Positions 1-5,240 of a stretch of DNA of 5,380 bases are shown here, in pieces. Position numbers and translations under genes: made by a program. Each line of letters begins with the position of its first letter. Within the stretch, counting starts at the first letter, position 1. The stretch is from CAYGKP01 sp964350605 (lineage in GTDB: Bacteria; Bacteroidota; Bacteroidia; Cytophagales; JAAEPT01), in NCBI GenBank assembly GCA_964350605.1, contig CAYGKP010000171.1, positions 1 through 5,380 of the forward strand. Direction: 5' to 3'. The notes beneath the pieces were generated by a model. The model saw only the letters and a program-made list of their open reading frames with translations, had not been told where the DNA came from and made no database searches.

Positions 1-1
1 G

Positions 2-847
2 GGCGAGGCGCGGCTTCAGGGGGTGGTTCGGCTGCCGGAACCCAGTCTGCGCCCCGGAAACCTGGAGGGTCAGAATTACCGCCGGAATCAACTGATCGAA
101 GGGCGGGTGCTTCCCTTGGGCAACTCGCACTCGTTGAATTGGGATCAGAAAACCAGCGATTGGATTGATGCCCTATTTCGCCTCAGCCCGCTGCCTGCAC
201 CTGATCAATCAGACACACTACTTGGCGATCCCTTCGGCGAGCCGGCGGTCTATGAGATGGTCTCGTTTCAAAACTTGGTGATCCGCGGGCCGGTGATTTT
301 TGTGTCCCCCAACCCAGTAGTTCTTGAGGGGCCATGCGACCTTGAGAATGTGATCGTGGTTGCGCCATCCATCCGAATCGAAGGCGACTTCCGTGGCAGC
401 ATTCAAGCCTTCGCTCGCGATTCCCTGGTAGTGGAAGGAAGGGCGGTCCTTTATGCGCCCTCTTCAGTTACCGTATGGAACGAGCGGCCCAATGGTTCAG
501 GGGAGAGGGTCGATCACGCGCGGTTGCGCATCGAGGAGAACGCACGAGTCGAAGGCATCGTCGCCCTGCGCTATGGTTCGGGCGATCGGACTGCCTATGT
601 TCAGATTGACAAGGAGGCACAGGTCTGGGGGCAAGTGATAGCGGATGGCTATCTTCAGTTGCAGGGCATGGTGTACGGACAAGTCCTGGCGAGAATGCTG
701 TTGTACCGGGGCCGAAAAGGGGGGTATGAGGGTGTGTTGCTCGATGGGCAGTGTCTTAGGCCAAAACCGGGCATCGAGGTGTTTTCCAGCAAGCTGATCC
801 AGGGAAGCAAAGAGGGACTGGTCTTATCGAGAAGCGATGCGAGGTAG
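2..847 (+). CDS. Beta-strand-repeat (bactofilin-like) protein of the pseudopilin operon, 5' partial
   Basis: The frame is open to the left edge (codons from base 2), so the true start is probably outside the window. A GTG at 23 is in frame but nothing supports it as a start. Counting from that GTG as residue 1, two stretches of short alternating hydrophobic strands separated by Gly or polar turns are visible: about residues 82-152 (for example FQNLVIRGPVIFV and GSIQAFARDSLVVEG) and about 166-242 (LRIEENARVEGIVAL, then AQVWGQVIADGYLQLQG and MVYGQVLAR). The second resembles the bactofilin/polymer-forming pattern of x-V-x-G-x-V-x-A steps, which folds as a beta-helix. No membrane segment is visible in this part; a pilin-like N-terminal helix could lie upstream. 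The stop overlaps the next pseudopilin by 11 nt, implying translational coupling and a shared role. From memory, Bacteroidota T2SS operons carry a similar protein at this place. Membership of the machine is likely; its exact role is unknown. Confidence 0.75.
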   Translation, partial: GEARLQGVVRLPEPSLRPGNLEGQNYRRNQLIEGRVLPLGNSHSLNWDQKTSDWIDALFRLSPLPAPDQSDTLLGDPFGEPAVYEMVSFQNLVIRGPVIFVSPNPVVLEGPCDLENVIVVAPSIRIEGDFRGSIQAFARDSLVVEGRAVLYAPSSVTVWNERPNGSGERVDHARLRIEENARVEGIVALRYGSGDRTAYVQIDKEAQVWGQVIADGYLQLQGMVYGQVLARMLLYRGRKGGYEGVLLDGQCLRPKPGIEVFSSKLIQGSKEGLVLSRSDAR

Positions 848-1196
848 GCTTAGCGGGTTTTCTCTCTTGGAGACGCTGGTGGCGACCATCGTTGTACTGT
901 TGTTGTCAGCGGTGGCCAGTTTGGCCTATGTCAACCTGACCAAAAGCGCCCATTCACCCGCAGAGGCCAAGGCGCACTTTCTGTGCCGTGCGTGGTTTGA
1001 GGCCGCCCGAAGTCCAGAGGGCTTAACAGATGCTGAACAAGCCTTGGGTCCGTTGTGGGTTAGCCGAACGGTACGGCCTTATAAAGACCATCGCGGGGTG
1101 TTTTGGGTGCATGTAGAGGTCTTGGGTGCCGATGATCAGGAACTGGCCCACTGGGATGGATTGGTGGAAGAAACGGATGCCAATGCGCCGCGCTGA
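837..1196 (+). CDS. Minor pseudopilin, GspI-like
   Basis: This encodes 119 residues with a short, positively charged class III leader (MRGRLSG) followed by FSLLETLVATIVVLLLSAVA. Prepilin peptidase cleavage is expected between Gly7 and Phe8 (bases 855-860), with the conserved Glu at mature position +5 (Glu12) and one hydrophobic helix to about residue 31. The globular part is only about 85 residues. The size and the SLLETLVA start resemble GspI/PulI minor pseudopilins, which are thought to form the pseudopilus tip with GspJ and GspK; assignment to I rather than H or V is by size and position only. The ATG lies inside the end of the preceding gene (11 nt overlap) with no clear Shine-Dalgarno sequence, and the stop lies inside the next gene. 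It is certainly a type IV pilin-like protein; the subtype is uncertain. Confidence 0.88.
   Translation: MRGRLSGFSLLETLVATIVVLLLSAVASLAYVNLTKSAHSPAEAKAHFLCRAWFEAARSPEGLTDAEQALGPLWVSRTVRPYKDHRGVFWVHVEVLGADDQELAHWDGLVEETDANAPR
1166..1170 (+). promoter_or_regulatory. Possible ribosome binding site (GGAAG)
   Basis: GGAAG lies 6 nt before the ATG at 1177 and is the only plausible Shine-Dalgarno-like element seen before any start in the window. It lies within the end of the preceding coding region, so it may be chance. It mildly favours ATG 1177 over ATG 1183 (12 nt spacing) and over the much earlier ATG 1126. Confidence 0.35.
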
Positions 1197-1671
1197 AGGA
1201 TTTACGCTCTTGGAGTTGACAGTGGCGATGCTTGTCTCGTCGCTTGCAATCGCTGGTGGCTTTTCGGTGTACCGTTTTGTGCGGGGGGAAATGAAAGTGT
1301 TGGACGCTCAAACCCAAAAGGCTCTGTCCTGGCAGACGGCAAGCGCCACTTTTCATCATGATGCATTTCGCGCCCGATGGATTCGCCAGGTATCACCCGA
1401 TGAATTGGTGTGTGAGTCCTCGTCGGGAGAAGTGGTCGGGTACTCGCTTCAATCTCCGTACCTGATCCGTAGGGTTGAAGGTTATGGGCCCGACACGCTA
1501 TCGAAGGAGCTGATTGACTGGGCGTTTGAACCATTGGATTTTGCCCCTTCGCTTGCGCGGCGAATCATGATTACCTTGGGTGAGCCTGAATCGCCGAAAG
1601 AGTTAGTCATCCATAAGGAGTACGCCCAAGCCGACCTCATGGAGCTCTATCGGGAAGACGCCGCCTACTAG
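1177..1671 (+). CDS. Minor pseudopilin, GspJ-like
   Basis: From ATG 1177 this gives 164 residues. The leader MPMRRAEG is followed by FTLLELTVAMLVSSLAIAGG, with the predicted cut between Gly8 and Phe9 (bases 1198-1203) and Glu at mature +5. Starting at 1126 would put about 17 mostly non-basic residues before this leader, atypical for class III signals, so 1177 (or 1183) is preferred. After the helix, an amphipathic stretch and a motif like FHHDAFRARWIRQV followed by VVGYSLQSPYLIRR recall GspJ, where a paired Asp/Ala helix precedes a 'Y-x-L-x-x-x-x-L-x-R' strand. GspJ sits in the pseudopilus tip with GspI and GspK. The gene overlaps the preceding stop by 20 nt and ends 2 nt before the platform-protein gene. 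Its class as a pilin-like protein is firm; the J assignment is moderate. Confidence 0.85.
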   Translation: MPMRRAEGFTLLELTVAMLVSSLAIAGGFSVYRFVRGEMKVLDAQTQKALSWQTASATFHHDAFRARWIRQVSPDELVCESSSGEVVGYSLQSPYLIRRVEGYGPDTLSKELIDWAFEPLDFAPSLARRIMITLGEPESPKELVIHKEYAQADLMELYREDAAY

Positions 1672-1673
1672 CC

Positions 1674-2831
1674 ATGAGCCAGATTGATCTTCGTTCACTT
1701 CGCGAAACCCCTGCCTCTGCGGGTAAGTCATCTGCCCCCAAGAAGTCGAGCGGATTGTCCGAATTGCTGAATCGCGACATCTCGTTTTCGCGTGGCGGCC
1801 TCTCGCTCCGCAAACGAGAGCGGTTGTACCACGAGCTGAGCATCCTACTCGAAGCAGGATTGGACTTGAAGGCGGCCTTGGAGTTAGTCGAGCAGGAGCA
1901 AGCCAAAGAGAAGGAACGCAAACTGATCGGTGGTTTGAAGGACGGTTTGATCGCTGGCGCTACGCTTTCAGGAGCGATGAGCAAGGCCAAAGTCTTCTCG
2001 GCCTACGAAGTCTTTTCGGTCCAGATCGGGGAGGAGACAGGTCGGTTGGCCAGCGTGCTTTCGCAACTCGCTTCCTTTTATCAACGTCGCGCCAAGCAAC
2101 GGGCCCAGCTGATCGGTTCGCTCACCTATCCGGCGTTGGTGGTTGCCTTTGCCTTTGGTGCGATTGCCTTTATGCTGCGCTTCATCGTTCCGATGTTCGA
2201 GGAGGTCTTTCAACGCTTCGGTGGAGAACTGCCAACGCTGACCCAATACGTCATCGACGCCTCCGAAGGACTTGGGCGAAATGCCCAGTGGATTGGACTC
2301 TTCTCGCTGGGGGCGATCGTCACGCTTTACCTCACCCGAAAAGCCATTTGGATGCGAAGGTTCTCATCAGCGGTGTTGCTACGCATTCCCATCATCGGGT
2401 CCATCTCTCGCAAGTCGTACCAGGCCCGCTTTGCGCAGTCGATGGCGCTGCTCTGTGGTGCGCAGGTGCCCATCCTCCGCTCGCTTGGCCTGGTTCGTCA
2501 AATGATTCCGTTTTATCCGTTGAGCACGGCCTTGGCAGATGTGGAACAGAAGGTGATGCACGGCGCGCGACTGCACGAAAGCTTGCGGGAGCACAAGTTC
2601 TTTTCCTCGCGACTTGTCTCGATGATTCGGGTGGGCGAGGAGGTCAATCGATTGGATGACTTCTTTCAGAAAGTGAGCGATCAACTGGGTGATGAGGTGG
2701 AACGGCAGGCAGGCAACCTAGGGTCGCTGCTTGAACCGCTGCTGATCATTTTTCTTGGGGTGTTCGTTTCCATCATTTTAGTGGCCATGTACTTGCCTTT
2801 GTTCTCGATGAGTACGGGAATGGTGGAATAG
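1674..2831 (+). CDS. gspF: T2SS/T4P inner-membrane platform protein GspF (PilC family)
   Basis: This 385-residue protein shows both T2SF repeats: about 50-172 (LLEAGLDL at 58-65, IGEETGRL at 118-125) and about 252-375 (RFAQSMALLCGAQVPIL at 252-268, VGEEVNRLDD at 320-329). Hydrophobic segments lie at about 153-173, 205-221 and 353-376, as usual for GspF/PilC; the last contains LEPLLIIFLGVFVSIILVA, characteristic of the family. In the known systems this polytopic protein couples the cytoplasmic ATPase to pseudopilin insertion and extraction at the inner membrane. The first 45 residues are polar and Ser/Lys-rich and do not show the usual N-terminal 'Y-x-A-x-D-x-x-G' region, an oddity for the part expected to touch the ATPase. 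The ATG is 2 nt after the previous stop without a Shine-Dalgarno sequence. Family assignment is very secure; T2SS versus pilus is decided by context. Confidence 0.95.
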   Translation: MSQIDLRSLRETPASAGKSSAPKKSSGLSELLNRDISFSRGGLSLRKRERLYHELSILLEAGLDLKAALELVEQEQAKEKERKLIGGLKDGLIAGATLSGAMSKAKVFSAYEVFSVQIGEETGRLASVLSQLASFYQRRAKQRAQLIGSLTYPALVVAFAFGAIAFMLRFIVPMFEEVFQRFGGELPTLTQYVIDASEGLGRNAQWIGLFSLGAIVTLYLTRKAIWMRRFSSAVLLRIPIIGSISRKSYQARFAQSMALLCGAQVPILRSLGLVRQMIPFYPLSTALADVEQKVMHGARLHESLREHKFFSSRLVSMIRVGEEVNRLDDFFQKVSDQLGDEVERQAGNLGSLLEPLLIIFLGVFVSIILVAMYLPLFSMSTGMVE

Positions 2832-2872
2832 CTCGGACAGGTTTGCTAGATTGGATGGCAATTGGTTTACTC
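2832..2872 (+). other. Only intergenic gap of the operon, before the major pseudopilin gene
   Basis: These 41 nt separate the platform-protein stop from the preferred pseudopilin start, whereas every other junction in the window is an overlap or a 2 nt gap. No good Shine-Dalgarno sequence, strong hairpin or T-run is visible. ATTGG occurs twice (2850-2854 and 2861-2865), and TAGATTGG at 2847-2854 is one mismatch from the Bacteroidota -7 element TAnnTTTG, but no matching -33 TTTG is suitably placed. It may hold a weak internal signal or nothing. Confidence 0.4.
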
Positions 2873-3274
2873 ATGAAACTGAATCGACGACTTGACGGCT
2901 ATACGCTGACCGAGCTACTGGTGGTGCTGGTCATCATTGGTATTTTGGTGCTCATCGCACTGCCCAACTTGATGCCTGTGGTCACCAAAGCGAAAGCGAC
3001 CGAGGCGAAAGTGCAGCTCGAACACCTTCACAACTTGGAGAAGGCCTACTTCATGGAGTACTCAAAATACTCTTCCAATCTATCTGAGATCGGCTTCGAG
3101 CAGGAGAAGCTCAGCACCGATGGCGGGAACGCGAACTATCGCATCGACATCTCCTCCTCGGGTGGTGGATTCGAGGGTCGCGCGACGGCGGTGGTTGATT
3201 TTGATGGCGACGGCACGTTGAACGTCTGGACCATCGACCAAGACAAGAACCTGCGCGAGGAAGTCGCCGACTAG
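2873..3274 (+). CDS. gspG: Major pseudopilin GspG-like
   Basis: From ATG 2873 this gives 133 residues. The leader MKLNRRLDG is short and basic; cleavage is expected between Gly9 and Tyr10 (bases 2897-2902). The mature protein starts YTLTELLVVLVIIGILVLIA with Glu at +5 and the Pro-containing turn (ALPNL) typical of GspG/PilA helices. In-frame starts at 2843 (TTG) and 2855 (ATG) would lengthen the leader with uncharged residues and are less likely. The C-terminal part ends with DFDGDGTLNVWTID (residues 109-122), a DxDxDG loop that could bind calcium; canonical GspG also needs a C-terminal calcium site, though built differently. Residue +1 is Tyr, not the usual Phe. GspG is the repeating subunit of the periplasmic pseudopilus. 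The next gene, the peptidase that would process it, starts 2 nt after the stop. A type IVa-like pilin role cannot be excluded. Confidence 0.9.
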   Translation: MKLNRRLDGYTLTELLVVLVIIGILVLIALPNLMPVVTKAKATEAKVQLEHLHNLEKAYFMEYSKYSSNLSEIGFEQEKLSTDGGNANYRIDISSSGGGFEGRATAVVDFDGDGTLNVWTIDQDKNLREEVAD

Positions 3275-3276
3275 TC

Positions 3277-3795
3277 ATGATGTGGGCTGCGCTGGCGGTG
3301 GTGGCCCTGGGTCTAGTGGGGATTGTGTGGGAGGACTTCCGCACGCAGACCATTCCACTTTGGTTGCTCTTGGCTGTCCCGGCGGGTCTGTTTGGCTTTC
3401 GACTATTAGTAGAAGGGTTGGATGGCTACTGGTTGGGCCTATTCTTCAATCTTGCACTTCTGGGGGTCAACCTGGGTTTGGCGTTTCTGTTACTTCGGTT
3501 GCGCGGTCGGGCCAAAGTAGGTCCCAAGGGCATGATCGGTATGGGCGATTTGGTGCTTCTCGTTGGGCTGGCCATTGCTATGCCCCCGGTGATCTTCATC
3601 CTCACTTGGCTCGGCGGAGCGCTTTTCGCGATCGTTGGTGAATTGATTCGTCGAGGAGGGCGAGTCACCGCGAACCAACGCATCCCATTTGCTGGGTGGT
3701 TGTCACTCTTCTTGTTGCTACTTGGCGGTATCCAAGCGGCTGTTGGTCATCGACCGCTCGACTCCAACACATTATTGGCCTTTCTCTCCAACTGA
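3277..3795 (+). CDS. gspO: Minimal prepilin peptidase (A24 family, GspO/PilD-like)
   Basis: This 172-residue, very hydrophobic protein has about six membrane segments (roughly 3-18, 27-45, 54-75, 92-106, 108-123, 139-157). The two catalytic aspartates of aspartic prepilin peptidases are visible: Asp20 in WEDFRTQTIP (family pattern D-x-R-x-x-x-IP) and Asp91 in GMIGMGD, the GxGD motif. IPFAGWL at 136-142 matches the late 'IPF' family motif. It should cut the leaders of the pseudopilins encoded beside it, at the cytoplasmic face of the inner membrane. Bifunctional PilD/GspO enzymes of about 260-290 residues carry an extra N-terminal cysteine-motif domain needed for N-methylation; it is absent here, so this is a peptidase-only form like TadV/archaeal-type or other short A24 enzymes. 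The usual Lys after GxGD (GDVK) is replaced (GDLV). ATG 3277 is followed directly by a second ATG; the choice is minor. Confidence 0.9.
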   Translation: MMWAALAVVALGLVGIVWEDFRTQTIPLWLLLAVPAGLFGFRLLVEGLDGYWLGLFFNLALLGVNLGLAFLLLRLRGRAKVGPKGMIGMGDLVLLVGLAIAMPPVIFILTWLGGALFAIVGELIRRGGRVTANQRIPFAGWLSLFLLLLGGIQAAVGHRPLDSNTLLAFLSN

Positions 3796-3797
3796 TC

Positions 3798-5240
3798 GTG
3801 TCAACCTACGAGGCCATCCCCACCGAATTGCTCCAACTGCTTAGTGCGGAGCAGGCCTGGCATTACCGTTTGGTTCCCGTCCGTCGGGAGGGTAATGCGG
3901 TTGCCTTTGCTTGCGCTCGTTCGGAGGGACTGGAGGACTTGCTCAACGAGCTGGAGATGATCGTGGGTGTGACGCCCAAAATTGAGTTTGCGGAGTCGGC
4001 GCAAGTGGATCAACTGCTGACGCTTCATTACCGCAGGCGAAACGGGGAAGGAGCGCAAGCGCCCACCAGAGTGGGCGATCAGGCCGGGTCCGAGGACTTT
4101 GTTGTTAAACTGATCGAGGAGGCCAATTCGCTTGGCAGCAGTGACATTCACATTGAAACCTACAAGGATCGCGCCCGGGTGCGCATCCGTGTCGATGGGC
4201 ATTTGATCGAGCGCTATGTGTTGGATCAGGCGACGTATCCCGCGTTGATCAACAAGGTGAAGATCCTCGCGCAACTCGATATTGCGGAGCGCCGCTTGCC
4301 CCAGGATGGGCGCATCTTCTTCGATCGGAATGGGAAGGCATTTGATCTGCGGGTCTCAGCCTTGCCCACGTTGCATGGGGAGAAAATCGTGCTGCGCTTG
4401 CTAGCAAAGGATGCGACAAAAGTAGAGTTGTCAATCCTGGGCATGGCCAAAGGAGAGCAGGACCGCTACTTGGAAGCCGTCAAGCGGCCGCACGGGATGA
4501 TCCTAATTAGCGGCCCGACGGGCTCAGGGAAGACCACGACGCTGTACGCGACACTGCGCCATCTCAACGACGTGAAGCGCAACATCTTGACCATTGAGGA
4601 CCCCATCGAGTATACCTTGGAGGGGATCAATCAGGTTCAGCTTCGTGAAGGGATTGGATTGGATTTCGTGGCTGCGATGCGCTCGTTCCTACGCCAGGAC
4701 CCAGACGTCATCATGGTCGGGGAGATCCGCGATACGCCCACCGCACAGATGGCCATTCGTGCATCACTGACTGGGCACTTGGTCTTCTCGACGATCCACA
4801 CCAACTCGTCCTGGGGCACAGTGACGCGCCTTGTGGACATGGGCATTCCGGCCTATCTGGTCGCCAGCACACTGGTGCTCTCGGTTGCGCAACGCCTGGT
4901 TCGAACCTTGTGTCCCAGTTGCAGAGAGAAGTCGGGAATGGATCCCGACTTGCTTCCGCCCAACTATCGCCCAACAAATTTGCCCGACCATCATTTTGTT
5001 GCCAAAGGATGTGAGCAATGCCACTACACAGGCTACAAGGGCCGTCGTGCGGTTTATGAGGTGCTGCCCATTGAAACCGAGCTTGTTGATCAAATAAGAA
5101 AGCAAGAAAGCGCGGTCGGCGAGTTGCTAGAGTCGCGCGGGATTCGCAGCTTGTCACAAAATGCCTTTGCACTACTTGGCGAAGGGATTACGAGCGTCGA
5201 AGAGATCTACCCCATTCTGGCTGTGCCTTCCTGGTCATGA
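3798..5240 (+). CDS. gspE: T2SS/T4P assembly ATPase GspE (PilB/GspE family)
   Basis: From GTG 3798, 2 nt after the peptidase stop, this gives 480 residues. A reduced N-terminal domain (about 1-78, IPTELLQLLSAEQAWHYRLV followed by a GVTP turn) resembles only the later part of the T2SSE/MshEN fold. The catalytic part follows: SSDIHIE (114-120), RLPQDGRI (166-173), LPTLHGEKIVLRLL (189-202), Walker A GPTGSGKT (239-246, Lys245), Asp box TIEDPIEY (265-272), Walker B DPDVIMVGEIRD (301-312, Glu309) and His box (His327, His334). A tetracysteine zinc site is complete: Cys372/Cys375 (CPSC) and Cys405/Cys408 (CEQC), marking extension-type GspE/PilB rather than retraction-type PilT. It acts as a cytoplasmic hexamer driving pseudopilus assembly through GspF. 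A GTG at 3696 in the same frame would add 34 residues inside the peptidase gene and is rejected. The stop overlaps the next start as ATGA. Confidence 0.95.
   Translation: MSTYEAIPTELLQLLSAEQAWHYRLVPVRREGNAVAFACARSEGLEDLLNELEMIVGVTPKIEFAESAQVDQLLTLHYRRRNGEGAQAPTRVGDQAGSEDFVVKLIEEANSLGSSDIHIETYKDRARVRIRVDGHLIERYVLDQATYPALINKVKILAQLDIAERRLPQDGRIFFDRNGKAFDLRVSALPTLHGEKIVLRLLAKDATKVELSILGMAKGEQDRYLEAVKRPHGMILISGPTGSGKTTTLYATLRHLNDVKRNILTIEDPIEYTLEGINQVQLREGIGLDFVAAMRSFLRQDPDVIMVGEIRDTPTAQMAIRASLTGHLVFSTIHTNSSWGTVTRLVDMGIPAYLVASTLVLSVAQRLVRTLCPSCREKSGMDPDLLPPNYRPTNLPDHHFVAKGCEQCHYTGYKGRRAVYEVLPIETELVDQIRKQESAVGELLESRGIRSLSQNAFALLGEGITSVEEIYPILAVPSWS

Noticed and set aside
1126..1176. ATG at 1126 as the start of the second minor pseudopilin
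   Set aside because: It would create a leader of about 25 residues containing three Trp; class III leaders are short and basic, and ATG 1177 has a Shine-Dalgarno-like element.
1637..1990. 117-codon minus-strand open frame across the minor pseudopilin/platform junction
   Set aside because: It is antisense to the end of one firm gene and the first T2SF repeat of another, with no motif of its own.
2288..2659. 123-codon plus-strand open frame inside the platform-protein gene
   Set aside because: It is out of frame within a conserved GspF sequence and has low-plausibility composition.
2847..2854. TAGATTGG as a Bacteroidota -7 promoter element
   Set aside because: It has one mismatch to TAnnTTTG and no TTTG at the -33 position (the nearest upstream, at 2798-2801, is too far), so it is too weak to annotate.
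2843..2872. TTG 2843 or ATG 2855 as the start of the major pseudopilin
   Set aside because: They add hydrophobic, uncharged residues before MKLNRRLDG, which alone is a model class III leader.
3696..3797. GTG at 3696 as the ATPase start
   Set aside because: It would overlap the peptidase gene by 100 nt and add 34 residues (with Trp, Cys and Ser clusters) not typical of the family; GTG 3798 fits operon spacing and family start better.
3801..4274. 157-codon open frame on the minus strand
   Set aside because: It lies wholly inside the well-supported ATPase gene, shows no recognisable domain, and is of a kind expected opposite a GC-rich coding sequence.
4711..5172. 153-codon open frame on the minus strand
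   Set aside because: It is antisense to the Walker B, His-box and zinc regions of the ATPase, whose plus-strand motifs are unmistakable; composition looks like a shadow frame.
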